Shown: positions 27,320 through 38,101, counted from the stretch's first letter. The stretch: 64,000 nucleotides of DNA from Butyricicoccus porcorum (GCF_002157465.1 NZ_NHOC01000019.1:1-64000); one strand, 5' to 3'. A program made the numbers and translations. Notes: generated from the letters alone by a model not told the origin.

Positions 27320-28267
27320 TCAGTCTTCGCTCTTGGCAAGGGACAGACCCATTGCCTCCAGCTTGAAGATAACTTCCTCCAGCGACTTCTTGCCGAGGTT
27401 GCGCACCTTCATCATGTCGTCTTCGGAAGTGTTGATGAGGTCTTCTACCGTGTTGATGCCGGCGCGCTTGAGGCAGTTGAACGAACGGACGGACAGGTCC
27501 AGCTCTTCGATGGTCATCTCAAGCACCTTATCATGCTGTGTCTCCGCCTTCTCAACAACGGTGGAATGGGAACCGATTTCCTCAGAGAGGTCGACAAACA
27601 GAGACAGGTGGTCAGTCAGTACCTTTGCGCCGAGCGATACTGCATCCTTTGCGGTGATCGTGCGGTCGGTCCAGACCTCCAGCGTCAGCTTGTCGTAATC
27701 GGTCATGTTGCCGACACGAGTATTTTCAACTGTGTAGTTTACCTTATAGACCGGCGTATAGATCGAGTCTACCGGGATCACGCCGATAGCGGTCTGATAC
27801 TGCTTGTTGCGCTCTGCGGAGACATAGCCGCGGCCATTGGTCAGAGTGATCTCCATGGACAGGCGCGCGTCGCTCATGAGCGTCGCAATGTGCAGGTCCG
27901 GGTTGAGGATCTCGACCTCACCATCGGAATGGATGTCGCCAGCGGTGACAGTGCCTTCCCCGCTTGCCTCAATATAGACGGTCTTCGGGCCGTCACAGTA
28001 GAGCTTTGCAATAATGCCCTTGACATTCAGCACGATTTCCGTAACGTCTTCCTTTACGCCGGGAATGGTGGAGAACTCATGCTGTACGCCGGCGATCTTG
28101 ATGCTGCTGGCCGCCGTGCCAGGCAGGGACGACAGCAGGATGCGGCGAAGGGAGTTGCCGAGAGTGGTTCCGTAGCCGCGTTCCAGCGGTTCAACGACAA
28201 ACTTGCCGTAGGACCCATCTTCTGCAAGGTTTTCGCAGTCTATACGGGGCTTTTCAATTTCGATCAT
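27320..28267 (-). CDS. rpoA: RNA polymerase alpha subunit
   Basis: 315 aa. The N-terminal dimerisation domain carries [20 protein letters not shown] and the C-terminal domain carries [17 protein letters not shown] and [11 protein letters not shown], the residues that contact UP elements. Full length. This matters for the window because at least two promoters here have A/T-rich upstream sequence. Located between rpsD and rplQ as usual. Confidence 0.97.
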   Translation of the reverse strand: MIEIEKPRIDCENLAEDGSYGKFVVEPLERGYGTTLGNSLRRILLSSLPGTAASSIKIAGVQHEFSTIPGVKEDVTEIVLNVKGIIAKLYCDGPKTVYIEASGEGTVTAGDIHSDGEVEILNPDLHIATLMSDARLSMEITLTNGRGYVSAERNKQYQTAIGVIPVDSIYTPVYKVNYTVENTRVGNMTDYDKLTLEVWTDRTITAKDAVSLGAKVLTDHLSLFVDLSEEIGSHSTVVEKAETQHDKVLEMTIEELDLSVRSFNCLKRAGINTVEDLINTSEDDMMKVRNLGKKSLEEVIFKLEAMGLSLAKSED

Positions 28268-28326
28268 TTAATGATACCCTCCTTATCAGTCGGCGAAATA
28301 ATGAAACAAACAAATGAGGGCAATTC

Positions 28327-28920
28327 TTACTTGGAATACAGCTCGACGATGAGGTGTTCAGCAACTTCGTAGTCGATGTCGTCGCGCTGCGGCAGTGCAA
28401 CAACCTTACCTTCGAAGCTGTCCTTCTCGCGCTCCAGCCACTTCGGGGTGGAAGCAGAGCCCAGCTCCTCGATCAGAGCCTTGAACTTAGCGGAAGAGCG
28501 GCTCTTCTCGCAGACAGCGACAACGTCGCCCGGCTTGACGAGGTAAGATGGGATGTTTACCTTCTGGCCGTTTACAGTAAAATGGCCATGGGAGGTCAGC
28601 TGACGAGCCTCACGGCGGGTCTTAGCGAAGCCCAGACGGAATACGACGTTGTCCAGGCGGCGCTCCAGCTGCTGGAGCAGCATTTCGCCGGTCTTGCCCT
28701 CCATCTTCTCAGCCTTTTCGTAATATCTTCTGAACGGGGTCTCCAGGACGCCGTAAATGAACTTAACCTTCTGCTTCTCATTCAGCTGCAGAGCGTATTC
28801 AGACTGCTTTCTTCTCGACTGCTTCGGGTTTCTCTTGGTTTCCTTGGAAACGCCCAGAACGGCCGGAGAAATGCCCAGGGTCTTGCATCTCTTGAGAATC
28901 GGCTGTGTGTTCTTTGCCAT
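28327..28920 (-). CDS. rpsD: Ribosomal protein S4
   Basis: 197 aa. It has the basic N-terminal domain and the S4 RNA-binding fold ([41 protein letters not shown]). The zinc cysteines found in some Gram-positive S4 proteins are absent. In Bacillus S4 represses its own gene elsewhere; here it is inside the alpha segment as in E. coli and clostridia. Confidence 0.96.
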   Translation of the reverse strand: MAKNTQPILKRCKTLGISPAVLGVSKETKRNPKQSRRKQSEYALQLNEKQKVKFIYGVLETPFRRYYEKAEKMEGKTGEMLLQQLERRLDNVVFRLGFAKTRREARQLTSHGHFTVNGQKVNIPSYLVKPGDVVAVCEKSRSSAKFKALIEELGSASTPKWLEREKDSFEGKVVALPQRDDIDYEVAEHLIVELYSK

Positions 28921-28938
28921 AGGTCTGTGTCCTCCTTA

Positions 28939-29340
28939 TTAAACTCTTCTTCTCTTCGGCGGGCGGCAGCCATTGTGCGGGATGGGGGTAACATCCTTAA
29001 TCATGGTTACTTCCAGACCGGTTGCCTGAAGTGCGCGGATTGCAGCCTCACGGCCGGAACCCGGGCCCTTTACGTAGACTTCAACAGTCTTCAGGCCGTG
29101 CTCCATTGCAGCCTTTGCAGCGGTCTCCGCAGCGGTCTGAGCCGCAAACGGGGTGGACTTTCTGGAACCGCGGAAGCCCATTTCGCCGGCGGATGCCCAC
29201 GAAATCGCGTTGCCGTTCAGGTCGCTGATGGTGACAATGGTATTGTTAAAGGAGGAACGGATATGAGCCGCACCCTTTTCGATGTTCTTGCTTACGCGGC
29301 GCTTACGAGAAACGGCGCCCTTCTTCTGTGCCTTTGCCAT
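28939..29340 (-). CDS. rpsK: Ribosomal protein S11
   Basis: 133 aa. Family markers are [39 protein letters not shown] and the C-terminal [16 protein letters not shown]. It forms part of the 30S platform near the mRNA exit. Spaced 18 bp from rpsD. Confidence 0.97.
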   Translation of the reverse strand: MAKAQKKGAVSRKRRVSKNIEKGAAHIRSSFNNTIVTISDLNGNAISWASAGEMGFRGSRKSTPFAAQTAAETAAKAAMEHGLKTVEVYVKGPGSGREAAIRALQATGLEVTMIKDVTPIPHNGCRPPKRRRV

Positions 29341-29356
29341 TTTTCAGTACGCCTCC

Positions 29357-29722
29357 TTACTTCTTCTTGTTCGCAATGGTCTTCTTCGGACCCTTGCGCG
29401 TACGAGCGTTGGTCTTGGTGCGCTGACCGCGAACCGGCAGGCCACGTCTGTGGCGAACGCCACGGTACGAGCCGATTTCTACCAGGCGCTTGATGTTCAG
29501 CGCAACTTCACGGCGCAGGTCGCCCTCTACAGTATAATCATGAATGATCTCACGCAGCTTGATTTCGTCTGCTTCGGTCAGATCCTTAACACGGGTATCC
29601 GGATTGATTCCGGCCTTTGCTAAAATTTCGTTGGACAGCTTCCGTCCGATGCCGTAGACATAGGTCAGGCCAATTTCTACGCGCTTTTCTCTCGGAAGGT
29701 CTACACCGGCAATTCTTGCCAT
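29357..29722 (-). CDS. rpsM: Ribosomal protein S13
   Basis: 121 aa. [20 protein letters not shown] start, [13 protein letters not shown] signature (here [18 protein letters not shown]) and a Lys-rich C-terminal tail that reaches the P-site tRNA. Contacts L5 across the subunit bridge. Confidence 0.97.
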   Translation of the reverse strand: MARIAGVDLPREKRVEIGLTYVYGIGRKLSNEILAKAGINPDTRVKDLTEADEIKLREIIHDYTVEGDLRREVALNIKRLVEIGSYRGVRHRRGLPVRGQRTKTNARTRKGPKKTIANKKK

Positions 29723-29757
29723 ATTATTAACGCACCTCCTGTGTGGTTGACTGGGAA

Positions 29758-30175
<418 letters not shown>

Positions 30176-30236
30176 CTCAATTCCTCCCTTTGTCAATGAA
30201 GTCTACAGCCCTGCATTATTTGCCTGGGCCCCGCGC

Positions 30237-30265
30237 AAAAAAGACAGGATTCAGCATCTCCTGTC
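30237..30265 (-). terminator. Terminator-like hairpin between map and infA
   Basis: Minus strand: GACAGGA/TCCTGTC stem (30243-30249 with 30259-30265), 9-nt loop, then six U. As it lies inside the superoperon it must be leaky or antiterminated. Confidence 0.7.
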
Positions 30266-30314
30266 CGCAGCCGCACGCGGGAATTCTCAAATCATGTGGG
30301 TTCGGTGCTCTGTG

Positions 30315-31082
30315 TCACCATTCTTCTCCGTTTTCCAGGAGAGTCAGAATATACGGCTCCCCTTCGGTGATCGCAACCGAATTTTCGTAGTGCGCAGACA
30401 GCTTTCCATCCTTCGTCTTGACGGTCCAGCCGTCAGACAGGCATTTGACTGCATACGTTCCTACATTTACCATAGGCTCAATGGCGAGGGTCATTCCCGG
30501 CAGAAGCCGCACGCCGTGTCCGGGCTGCCCGAAGTTCGGTACTTCGGGATCTTCATGCAGCTTTGCACCTACACCATGTCCGACATAATCGCGCACCAGC
30601 GAAAAGCCATGCGCCTCAACATATGTCTGAATGGCATGGGAAATGTCTGATATTCGATTGCCCTTGCGGGCAAACTTGATGCCCTCATAGAAACTCTGTC
30701 GGGTCACTTCGATGAGCTTTCTTGCCTCTTCCGACACCTCTCCGCAGGGGATGGTGGCGGCACAGTCGCCGTGGAAGCCGTTGATATACGCGCCGACGTC
30801 CACCTTGACAATATCACCCTCGTGAATGACACGGGAACGCGAGGGGATGCCATGGATTACTTCATCGTTGATCGAAACACAGGCGCTTCCCGGGAACCCC
30901 CCATAACCGAGGAAAGACGGGGTTGCCCCTGCCTGCTCAATGGTTCTCCGTACAATTTTATCGATTTCACCTGTGGTGACCCCTGGCCGGACAGCACGAG
31001 CCGCAGCGGCGCGTGCCGCTGCGGTGATTCGTCCTGCCTGACGCATAAATTCCAGCTCTTTGCTGGATTTTAATCTGATCAT
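30315..31082 (-). CDS. map: Methionine aminopeptidase, type I
   Basis: 255 aa. It removes the N-terminal Met from nascent proteins. All five metal ligands are present: Asp95 (VDVGAY), Asp106 (GFHGDCA), His169 (VGHGVG), Glu202 (LAIEPM) and Glu233 (HYENSVAI), with the substrate His78 in DEVIHGIP. No SEC-C zinc motif. Placed between adk and infA as in most Bacillota. Confidence 0.97.
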   Translation of the reverse strand: MIRLKSSKELEFMRQAGRITAAARAAAARAVRPGVTTGEIDKIVRRTIEQAGATPSFLGYGGFPGSACVSINDEVIHGIPSRSRVIHEGDIVKVDVGAYINGFHGDCAATIPCGEVSEEARKLIEVTRQSFYEGIKFARKGNRISDISHAIQTYVEAHGFSLVRDYVGHGVGAKLHEDPEVPNFGQPGHGVRLLPGMTLAIEPMVNVGTYAVKCLSDGWTVKTKDGKLSAHYENSVAITEGEPYILTLLENGEEW

Positions 31083-31087
31083 CTCGT

Positions 31088-31723
31088 TTAAATCCCCAGT
31101 GCTTCGCAGGCCAGCTTCTTGGTGCGCTCGAAATCGTTGTCGATTTCAATGCTCTTCAGCTTGCCGAGATCAGCATAGAAGCCCTTGACCGGCTCGGTCT
31201 GCTTGTGGTAGGTATCCAGGCGAGCGAGTACGGTTTCCGGCGCGTCGTCCTTGCGGATAACGAGCGCATCGCCGCATACGTCGCAGATCCCCTCCTGCTT
31301 CGGAGCCATCGCTTCGCTGTTGACATTGTAGGTTGCGCCGCACTTGAGGCATACGCGTCTGCCGCTCATGCGAGCTACAATGGTCTCATCCGGGATTTCG
31401 ATGGACAGTGCGCAGTCCATCGGTACAACCTTCTCCAGAGCTTCCGCCTGGGGGATGTTGCGCGGGAAGCCGTCAAGGATACAGCCGTTTGCGCAGTCGT
31501 CCTTTGCAAGGCGCTCCTTAATCATGCCGATGACAACCTCATCCGGAACGAGATCGCCGGCATCCATGTACTTCTTCGCGCTCAGACCGAGCTCGGTCTG
31601 ATTTTTGATTGCTTCTCTGAGCATGTTGCCGGTAGAGATCGACGGAATGCCCATCTTCTCGATGAGGTAAGCCGCCAGTGTGCCCTTACCGGCGCCCGGA
31701 GCGCCTAATAAAACGAGTTTCAT
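31088..31723 (-). CDS. adk: Adenylate kinase with zinc-binding LID
   Basis: 211 aa. P-loop GAPGAGKGT (about 7-15), GFPRN at about 85, and the LID carries four cysteines (125, 128, 147, 150) that bind structural zinc, the Gram-positive form. It balances ATP, ADP and AMP. Encoded directly between secY and map. Confidence 0.97.
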   Translation of the reverse strand: MKLVLLGAPGAGKGTLAAYLIEKMGIPSISTGNMLREAIKNQTELGLSAKKYMDAGDLVPDEVVIGMIKERLAKDDCANGCILDGFPRNIPQAEALEKVVPMDCALSIEIPDETIVARMSGRRVCLKCGATYNVNSEAMAPKQEGICDVCGDALVIRKDDAPETVLARLDTYHKQTEPVKGFYADLGKLKSIEIDNDFERTKKLACEALGI

Positions 31724-31773
31724 TTTCTCGATCTCCTCTATTATAGCCGCTTATTCCTGGAATTGCAACATTT

Positions 31774-33054
31774 TTATTCAAGGAATCCCTTATAATTTCT
31801 CATCATGAGCTGGCTCTCCAGCTGACGGACGGTTTCCAGTGCGACGCCGACGACGATCAGTACCGAAGTACCACCCAGCGCGACGCTGCTCAGGCTGGAA
31901 TTGAGTGCACCGACGATCAGCGGAATACCCGCGACGATGCTCAGGAAAATGGCTCCGAGGAACGTCACCTTGCCAAGTGCCTTGGTGATGAAGTCGGAGG
32001 TCGGGCGGCCCGGACGGAAGCCCGGAATAAATCCGCCGTTCTTCTTGAGGTTGTTCGCAATTTCAATCGGATTAAACTGAATCGCTGCATAGAAGTAGCT
32101 GAACATAAAGATCAGCAGGATATACAGCACAATGTAAACCGGATGATTGGACGAAAACCAGTTGAAGATGGTATCGCTCAGCGAGCCCGCCTGCGGATTG
32201 ACCATCATCTTGATGGTTGCCGGCAGCGACATGATCGAAGCGGCAAAGATGATCGGCATAACGCCGGAGGCATTGACCTTGATCGGCAGGTGTGTCGACT
32301 GGCCGCCGTACATCTTGCGTCCGACGACGCGCTTTGCATACTGGATCGGAATGCGGCGCTCGGCGTCCGAAATGAAGACGACAAACACAATGATTGCAAG
32401 CGAAACCAGAACAACCAGCGCTGCGACAACCCAGCTCAGGCCACCGCGGATCATTTCAACCAGGGAGGAAACCATTGCCGGTCCTCTGGAAACAATGCCC
32501 GCGAACAGCAGGATGCTGATGCCGTTGCCGACGCCGTTCTTGGTGATGAGCTCGCCCATCCACATAATCAGCGCGGTGCCGGCGGTGAAAGTCAGAACAA
32601 TGACCAGTCCATGCCAGAAGTCGGTGTACTCAATGAGGCTGTTGCTTCTGAGCAGAACATAATAGGAATAGCCCTGGAGAAGACCCAGCGCCACGCCGAG
32701 GTAACGGGTGATCGCTGAGAGCTTCTTGCGGCCTTCCTCGCCGCCATCGCGGACCATGCGCTCCAGTGCCGGAATGGCAACCGTGAGCAGCTGGATGATG
32801 ATGGAGGCGTTGATATACGGCGTGACGGACATGGCGAAAATCGTCGCATTCGACAGGCCGCCGCCGGCAAATACGTTCATGAAGCCGAGCATGGTGTTTG
32901 ATACGGAATCAAAGTACTGTGCCAGTGCCGTAATATCAATATAAGGTACGGGGATAGAGGAGCCTATGCGGAACAGGAGGATAATGAAAGCTGTGTAAAT
33001 CAGCTTCTTTCTCAGTTCCGGCACATGCCAGGCGGATTTTAAGGTCTCAAACAC
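31774..33054 (-). CDS. secY: Protein translocase subunit SecY
   Basis: 426 aa with ten membrane helices. Typical segments: GSSIPVPYIDI near the N-terminus, the plug helix region MNVFAGGGLSNATIFAMSV, and the cytoplasmic loops AKRVVGRKMYGGQSTHLPIKVN and NLKKNGGFIPGFRPG that bind SecA and the ribosome. Forms the core channel with SecE and SecG. It starts 1 bp after the rplO stop. Confidence 0.97.
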   Translation of the reverse strand: MFETLKSAWHVPELRKKLIYTAFIILLFRIGSSIPVPYIDITALAQYFDSVSNTMLGFMNVFAGGGLSNATIFAMSVTPYINASIIIQLLTVAIPALERMVRDGGEEGRKKLSAITRYLGVALGLLQGYSYYVLLRSNSLIEYTDFWHGLVIVLTFTAGTALIMWMGELITKNGVGNGISILLFAGIVSRGPAMVSSLVEMIRGGLSWVVAALVVLVSLAIIVFVVFISDAERRIPIQYAKRVVGRKMYGGQSTHLPIKVNASGVMPIIFAASIMSLPATIKMMVNPQAGSLSDTIFNWFSSNHPVYIVLYILLIFMFSYFYAAIQFNPIEIANNLKKNGGFIPGFRPGRPTSDFITKALGKVTFLGAIFLSIVAGIPLIVGALNSSLSSVALGGTSVLIVVGVALETVRQLESQLMMRNYKGFLE

Positions 33055-33055
33055 C

Positions 33056-33496
33056 TTATACCACCTCGGCCTTTCCTCCTGCTGCCTCGATTTTCTCCTT
33101 TGCGGAAGCAGAGAAAGCAGCTGCCTGGACAGTCAGCTTCTTGGTGATTTCACCATTGCCCAGAACCTTGACACCATCGAGCGTCTTCTTGACAAGACCT
33201 GCTTCGACCATGTCAGCGACAGTGACAACTGCACCGTCTTCGAACTTATTCAGATCGGAAACATTGACCACTGCATTCTCAGTGCCGAAAATGTTGTGGA
33301 AACCGCGCTTCGGCAGGCGGCGTGCGAGCGGCATCTGGCCGCCTTCAAATCCCGGACGGACACCGCCGCCGGAACGAGCCCACTGACCCTTGTGTCCACG
33401 GCCGGCAGTCTTGCCGTTGCCGGAACCAGCGCCGCGGCCCTTGCGGTATGCAGGCTGGGTAGAACCTTCCGCCGGCTTGAGATCCTGTAACTTCAT
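33056..33496 (-). CDS. rplO: Ribosomal protein L15
   Basis: 146 aa. [21 protein letters not shown]-like Gly/Arg-rich N-terminal extension and [15 protein letters not shown] are diagnostic. Late-assembling 50S protein. Tightly coupled to secY. Confidence 0.96.
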   Translation of the reverse strand: MKLQDLKPAEGSTQPAYRKGRGAGSGNGKTAGRGHKGQWARSGGGVRPGFEGGQMPLARRLPKRGFHNIFGTENAVVNVSDLNKFEDGAVVTVADMVEAGLVKKTLDGVKVLGNGEITKKLTVQAAAFSASAKEKIEAAGGKAEVV

Positions 33497-33509
33497 GTTC
33501 TACACCTCC

Positions 33510-33692
33510 TTATGCGTTAGCCTCGACCTTGAGCAGGTAGCTGATCTGAGCGATCTTGCCACGGGTCTGCGCATTGTCGGGCTGAATGGTTACATCGTTA
33601 ATCGTCTTGAGTCCCAGGGAATGAGCCGTGGCAATATGCTTCTGCTTTCTGCCGGACAGGCTCTTAACCAGGGTAATCTTCAGGTTTTCCAT
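33510..33692 (-). CDS. rpmD: Ribosomal protein L30
   Basis: 60 aa. KITLVKSLSGRKQKHIATAH and LGLKTINDVTIQPDN match the short bacterial L30. Located between rpsE and rplO. Confidence 0.95.
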   Translation of the reverse strand: MENLKITLVKSLSGRKQKHIATAHSLGLKTINDVTIQPDNAQTRGKIAQISYLLKVEANA

Positions 33693-33711
33693 GATGAACT
33701 ACCCCTCCTTA

Positions 33712-34209
33712 TTAAAGTTCGTCAACCGACTTGCCGCGAACAGCAGCAACCTGGGATGCGTCGCGCAGTTCCTTCAGACCCTCGATGGTTGCCGAAACAA
33801 CGTTCTGCGGGTTGTTGGAACGCAGGCACTTGGTACGGATGTCCTGGATGCCTGCCATTTCTACGACTGCACGGACTGCGCCGCCGGCGATAACGCCGGT
33901 ACCGGGAGCAGCCGGCTTCAGCAGGACGCGGCCCGCGCCAAACTCGCCGATTACCTCGTGCGGGATGGTGGTGCCCTTCAGGCTGACCTTAACCAGGTTC
34001 TTCTTTGCGTCCTCGATGCCCTTGCGGATAGCGTCCGGAACTTCGGAAGCCTTACCAAGGCCGAAACCGACAGTACCCTTCTGGTCGCCGACTACTACGA
34101 GAGCCGCGAACTTGAAGATACGGCCGCCCTTGACGGTCTTCGATACTCGATTTAATGCGACGACTCTTTCCTGAAATTCGGATTCGCCGCGATCATACTT
34201 ACCAGCCAT
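33712..34209 (-). CDS. rpsE: Ribosomal protein S5
   Basis: 165 aa. [20 protein letters not shown] and [17 protein letters not shown] are family signatures; the [17 protein letters not shown]-type loop is also present. It is needed for translational fidelity and lies at the mRNA entry site. Confidence 0.97.
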   Translation of the reverse strand: MAGKYDRGESEFQERVVALNRVSKTVKGGRIFKFAALVVVGDQKGTVGFGLGKASEVPDAIRKGIEDAKKNLVKVSLKGTTIPHEVIGEFGAGRVLLKPAAPGTGVIAGGAVRAVVEMAGIQDIRTKCLRSNNPQNVVSATIEGLKELRDASQVAAVRGKSVDEL

Positions 34210-34227
34210 GTAATAACCTCCTTCCGA

Positions 34228-34587
34228 TTAAAACTTCAGGCCGCCCTCGCGGGCGCCTTCTGCGAGTTCCTTGACACGGCCATGGTAAACGTAGCCGCCG
34301 CGGTCAAACACGACTTCTTCGATACCCTTAGCCTTTGCACGCTCAGCGATCATCATGCCGACCTTGCGTGCAGCTTCCTTGTTGCCGCCGTACTCGCTGA
34401 AGTCCTTCTCGGTGGAGGATGCAGCTGCAAGCGTTACGCCCTGAACATCGTCGATCACCTGAGCGAAAATGTTCTTGGAGCTTCTGAATACATTGAGACG
34501 CGGGCGCTGAGCAGTACCGGAAACTGCGCCGCGTACTCTCTTATGGCGTCTAAGACGCTGCTTGTTAGAGTCTTTCTTTGAAACCAT
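34228..34587 (-). CDS. rplR: Ribosomal protein L18
   Basis: 119 aa. [20 protein letters not shown] start and the C-terminal [20 protein letters not shown]. Binds 5S rRNA together with L5. Confidence 0.97.
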   Translation of the reverse strand: MVSKKDSNKQRLRRHKRVRGAVSGTAQRPRLNVFRSSKNIFAQVIDDVQGVTLAAASSTEKDFSEYGGNKEAARKVGMMIAERAKAKGIEEVVFDRGGYVYHGRVKELAEGAREGGLKF

Positions 34588-34603
34588 TTAGGCACACCTT
34601 CCT

Positions 34604-35149
34604 TTACTTCTTCTTCGCGCCGGTCTTGCCTTCCTTGCGGCGGATAACTTCGTCTGCGTACTTGATGCCCTTGCCCTTGTACGGCTCCGGCGGTCTCTTC
34701 TCGCGGACTTCTGCTGCAAACTGGCCGACCTTCTGCTTGTCCGGACCGGAGATGATGATCTTGTTGGTGCCCTCGACATCAATCTTGATACCATCGATCT
34801 CTTCGACGATGACCGGATGGGAGTAGCCCAGGTTCATGGTCAGCGTCTTGCCCTGCTTCTGTACACGGTAGCCGACGCCGTTGACTTCCAGAACCTTCTT
34901 GAAGCCCTCGGTTACGCCGATCACCATGTTGTTAATCAGGGTGCGGGACAGGCCGTGCAGCGCACGGTTCTGCTTTTCGTCGTTCGGACGGGTTACGGTG
35001 ATGGTGTTGCCCTCAACAGCAACAGTCATAGCCGGATGGATATCACGGGTCAGGGTGCCGTTCTTGCCCTTGACGGTGATGGTATTGCCGTCGAGCTTTA
35101 CGTCGACGCCTTCCGGTACTGTGATCGGCATTCTACCAATTCTAGACAT
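34604..35149 (-). CDS. rplF: Ribosomal protein L6
   Basis: 181 aa. MSRIGRMPITVPEGV start, duplicated L6 fold, and the C-terminal signature RPPEPYKGKGIKYADEV that reaches the GTPase-associated region. Standard position between rpsH and rplR. Confidence 0.97.
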   Translation of the reverse strand: MSRIGRMPITVPEGVDVKLDGNTITVKGKNGTLTRDIHPAMTVAVEGNTITVTRPNDEKQNRALHGLSRTLINNMVIGVTEGFKKVLEVNGVGYRVQKQGKTLTMNLGYSHPVIVEEIDGIKIDVEGTNKIIISGPDKQKVGQFAAEVREKRPPEPYKGKGIKYADEVIRRKEGKTGAKKK

Positions 35150-35162
35150 AGTCAGTACCTCC

Positions 35163-35558
35163 TTACCATACGAACGCCAGGACTTCGCCGCCGACGTTCA
35201 GCTCGCGAGCCTTCTTGTCGGTCATGACGCCCTTAGACGTGGAAATGATGGCAATACCGAGGCCGCGCAGTACCTTCGGCAGCTCCTGTGCGCCAGCGTA
35301 GACGCGGAGGCCCGGCTTGGAAACGCGCTTGAGGCCGGTGATTGCCTTCTCATTGTTTGCGGTGTACTTCAGGGTGATGCGGATGGTGCCCTGGCCGCCT
35401 TCGATAACCTTGAAGTCCTTGATGTAGCCTTCGTCCAGAAGAATCTGAGCAATAGACTTCTTCATGCCGGAAGCCGGGACGTCAACAGTCGCGTGGCGCG
35501 CAGTGCCCGCATTTCTGATGCGGGTTAACATATCCGCAATCGGGTCTGTGATCTGCAT
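35163..35558 (-). CDS. rpsH: Ribosomal protein S8
   Basis: 131 aa. [16 protein letters not shown] start and C-terminal [20 protein letters not shown] with the conserved STSKG. In E. coli S8 represses the spc operon by binding mRNA near rplE; no such site was demonstrated here, but an unusual 172-bp spacer lies immediately upstream. Confidence 0.97.
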   Translation of the reverse strand: MQITDPIADMLTRIRNAGTARHATVDVPASGMKKSIAQILLDEGYIKDFKVIEGGQGTIRITLKYTANNEKAITGLKRVSKPGLRVYAGAQELPKVLRGLGIAIISTSKGVMTDKKARELNVGGEVLAFVW

Positions 35559-35730
35559 TACTTTGTCCTCCTTACAGAAGTTAGAGAGAGTCTCTCTCCA
35601 CTTTTCCGAACCGGTTCGGCAAAACCTGCCTGACCGGCTGCGGGATGATACTTACAGAAATGAATGATATAGAGAAACAGTCAACAGACGGCGTCAGACG
35701 CCTTCTGTCAGCTGTTTTTCACGGGTTAAA
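35559..35730 (-). other. Unusually long rpsZ-rpsH spacer with inverted repeats
   Basis: Other genes of this operon are 10-20 bp apart. This gap has a 16-bp stem-loop with bulges (35675-35717: AAACAG, ACAGA, GGCGT paired with ACGCC, TCTGT, CTGTTT), a perfect 14-bp palindrome CCGAACCGGTTCGG (35606-35619) and a GAGAGA/TCTCTC repeat near 35585-35598. No ORF with an RBS is visible. Possible attenuator or processing site. Confidence 0.55.
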
Positions 35731-35916
35731 TTACCAGGATGCCTTCTTTACGCCCGGGATCTGGCCCTTGTAAGCCAGCTCACGGAAGCAGATACGGCAG
35801 ATACCGTAGTTGCGCAGGTAAGCGTGCGGGCGGCCGCAGATCTTGCAGCGGTTGTACGCACGGGTAGAGAACTTCGGCTTTGCCTGCTGCTTGAGAACCA
35901 TTGCCTTCTTAGCCAT
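35731..35916 (-). CDS. rpsZ: Ribosomal protein S14, type Z
   Basis: 61 aa zinc form: Cys24, Cys27, Cys40, Cys43 make the CxxC...CxxC knuckle ([25 protein letters not shown]). Ends IPGVKKASW, the normal S14 C-terminus. The only S14 copy in the window. Confidence 0.97.
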   Translation of the reverse strand: MAKKAMVLKQQAKPKFSTRAYNRCKICGRPHAYLRNYGICRICFRELAYKGQIPGVKKASW

Positions 35917-35929
35917 TTTCTACGCCTCC

Positions 35930-36472
35930 TTACTTCGCAAACGGTGCGCCCAGAGCTGCGAGCAGCTCACGAGCTTCTTCATCGGTCTTTGCGGTGGTGC
36001 ACATTACGATGTCCATGCCGCGGATCTTGTCGATCTTATCGTACTCGATTTCCGGGAAGATCAGCTGTTCCTTCAGGCCGATTGCGTAGTTGCCGCGGCC
36101 GTCGAAGGAATTCGGGTTGATGCCGCGGAAGTCGCGGACACGCGGAAGTGCGATGTTGAAGAAACGATCGAGGAACTCCCACATACGGTTGCCGCGCAGG
36201 GTAACCTTTACGCCAACCGGCATGCCCTCACGCAGCTTGAAGTTTGCGATGGACTTCTTTGCGTAGGTTACGATAGCCTTCTGGCCGGTGATCGCGGTGA
36301 TGTCGCGAACGATTGCGTCGAGTACCTTGGCGTTGCCGTTTGCCTCGGTGCCGCAGCCGACGTTGATGACGATCTTGTCGAGGGTCGGGATCTGCATCGG
36401 GCTCTTGTACTCGAACTTCTTCATCAGAGCAGGAGCAACCTCTGCCTGATATTTATCCTTTAATACTGGCAT
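35930..36472 (-). CDS. rplE: Ribosomal protein L5
   Basis: 180 aa. [35 protein letters not shown] and [18 protein letters not shown] are typical. Binds 5S rRNA and contacts S13. Confidence 0.97.
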   Translation of the reverse strand: MPVLKDKYQAEVAPALMKKFEYKSPMQIPTLDKIVINVGCGTEANGNAKVLDAIVRDITAITGQKAIVTYAKKSIANFKLREGMPVGVKVTLRGNRMWEFLDRFFNIALPRVRDFRGINPNSFDGRGNYAIGLKEQLIFPEIEYDKIDKIRGMDIVMCTTAKTDEEARELLAALGAPFAK

Positions 36473-36488
36473 TTGTTACAACCTCCTC

Positions 36489-36806
36489 TTAGTATACTTC
36501 GCCGCAATGCTTGCAGACGCGAACCTTGGTGCCGTCCTCCAGGAACTTGTGAGCCGGACGGGTCGGCTTGTTGCACTTCGGGCAGACAGCCATTACCTTG
36601 CAGGCACGGATGGCACCCTCGCGCTTTACGATGCCGCCGGTCTCGCCCTGGCGGCGCGGCTTGACGTGGGTGGTCAGCATGTTAACGCCCTCGATGACAA
36701 CCTGTGCCTTCTTCGGGGAAACAGCGATGATCTTGCCACTCTTGCCCTTTTCCTTACCGGAAAGAACGACTGCGGTGTCGCCCTTCTTTACATGCAGAGT
36801 ATTCAT
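36489..36806 (-). CDS. rplX: Ribosomal protein L24
   Basis: 105 aa with the KOW motif at the N-terminus (HVKKGDTAVVLSGKEKGKSG) and a C-terminal half containing CPKCNKPTR and RVCKHCG, a CxxC pair seen in many Gram-positive L24 proteins. Starts 50S assembly and lines the tunnel exit. Confidence 0.96.
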   Translation of the reverse strand: MNTLHVKKGDTAVVLSGKEKGKSGKIIAVSPKKAQVVIEGVNMLTTHVKPRRQGETGGIVKREGAIRACKVMAVCPKCNKPTRPAHKFLEDGTKVRVCKHCGEVY

Positions 36807-36821
36807 TACCGGACGACCTCC

Positions 36822-37190
36822 TTACAGTACTTCCGGAGCCAGCGACAGGATCTTCATGTAGTCCTTATCGCGCAGCTCTCTTGCAACAGGCCCGAAAATA
36901 CGGGTACCCTGCGGGTTTTTGTCTTCTCTGATGATGACAGCCGCGTTCTCGTCGAAACGGATGTAGCTGCCGTCAGCACGGCGTACGCCCTTGCGGGAGC
37001 GGACGATAACGGCCTTGACGACCTGTCCCTTCTTTACGCCTCCGCCCGGGGTGCACTTGCGAACCGAGCAGACGACAACATCGCCGATGTTGCCATATTT
37101 GCGTGCGGAGCCGCCCAGAACACGGATGCACTTCAGCTCCTTGGCGCCGGAGTTATCGGCTGCGCGGAGAAATGTTTCCTGCTGAATCAT
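36822..37190 (-). CDS. rplN: Ribosomal protein L14
   Basis: 122 aa. [19 protein letters not shown] start and the [20 protein letters not shown] end are canonical. Located at the subunit interface. Confidence 0.97.
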   Translation of the reverse strand: MIQQETFLRAADNSGAKELKCIRVLGGSARKYGNIGDVVVCSVRKCTPGGGVKKGQVVKAVIVRSRKGVRRADGSYIRFDENAAVIIREDKNPQGTRIFGPVARELRDKDYMKILSLAPEVL

Positions 37191-37202
37191 GTGCGCTCCT
37201 CC

Positions 37203-37460
37203 TTACTTCGCCTTTTCGATGACTTCTACAAGTCTCCAGCGCTTGTCCTTGGACAGCGGGCGGGTCTCCATAACGCGAACGGTGTCGCCTACGCGGCATT
37301 CGTTGTTCTCGTCATGAGCCTTGAGCTTGTAGGTTCTCTTGATGATCTTCTTGTACAGCGGATGCTGAACGCTGTCCGCGATCGCAACGACAATCGTCTT
37401 GTCCATTTTGTCAGAAACGACCTTGCCGACTCTTGTCTTGCGGAAAGCTCTATCAGACAT
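37203..37460 (-). CDS. rpsQ: Ribosomal protein S17
   Basis: 85 aa OB-fold protein. [20 protein letters not shown] and [19 protein letters not shown] are diagnostic. Primary 16S rRNA binder. Confidence 0.96.
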   Translation of the reverse strand: MSDRAFRKTRVGKVVSDKMDKTIVVAIADSVQHPLYKKIIKRTYKLKAHDENNECRVGDTVRVMETRPLSKDKRWRLVEVIEKAK

Positions 37461-37475
37461 TAGTAGTTACCTCCC

Positions 37476-37676
37476 TTACGCCTTTTCCGCAAGCTGACGC
37501 TCACGGAGAATAGTGTTGACTCTGGCAATATCGCGCTTGACATCTGCAATTCTCGTCGGATTGTCGAGCTGGTTGGTTGCGTGCTGGAGACGCAGGTTGA
37601 AGAGGTCCTTCTTCAGCTCTACGAGCTTGACTTCGAGCTCTTCTGCGCTCAGCTCTCTGATCTCTTTCGCCTTCAT
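37476..37676 (-). CDS. rpmC: Ribosomal protein L29
   Basis: 66 aa all-helical protein. KAKEIRELSAEELEVKLVEL and the C-terminal VKRDIARVNTILRER fit the family. Start overlaps the rplP stop by 1 bp. Confidence 0.96.
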   Translation of the reverse strand: MKAKEIRELSAEELEVKLVELKKDLFNLRLQHATNQLDNPTRIADVKRDIARVNTILRERQLAEKA

Positions 37677-38101
37677 TATTCTTCACCAACCTTTTCTTCA
37701 CGCTTGACGAACTTCGTCTTCAGCGGCAGCTTGTGGGATGCCAGACGGAGTGCCTCGCGGGCCTGCTCTTCCGATACGCCTGCGATCTCAAACATGACGC
37801 GGCCCGGCTTAACAACTGCTACCCAGTACTCCGGTGCGCCCTTACCGGAACCCATTCGAGTGCCGGCCGGCTTCTTCGATACCGGCTTATCCGGGAAAAT
37901 CTTGATCCAAACCTGACCGCCACGCTTGGTGTAACGGGTCATTGCGATACGGGCTGCCTCGATCTGGTTCGAGGTTACCCATGCCGGCTCAGTTGCCTGA
38001 AGGCCGTACTCGCCATGGGATACGAAATTGCCGCGCTGAGCCTTGCCCTTCATGCGGCCTCTGTGTACTCTGCGGTACTTAACTCTCTTCGGGAGAAGCA
38101 T
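37676..38101 (-). CDS. rplP: Ribosomal protein L16
   Basis: 141 aa. [19 protein letters not shown] start, [20 protein letters not shown] and [18 protein letters not shown] are diagnostic. Sits near the A site. Overlaps rpsC and rpmC by 1 bp each. Confidence 0.97.
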   Translation of the reverse strand: MLLPKRVKYRRVHRGRMKGKAQRGNFVSHGEYGLQATEPAWVTSNQIEAARIAMTRYTKRGGQVWIKIFPDKPVSKKPAGTRMGSGKGAPEYWVAVVKPGRVMFEIAGVSEEQAREALRLASHKLPLKTKFVKREEKVGEE

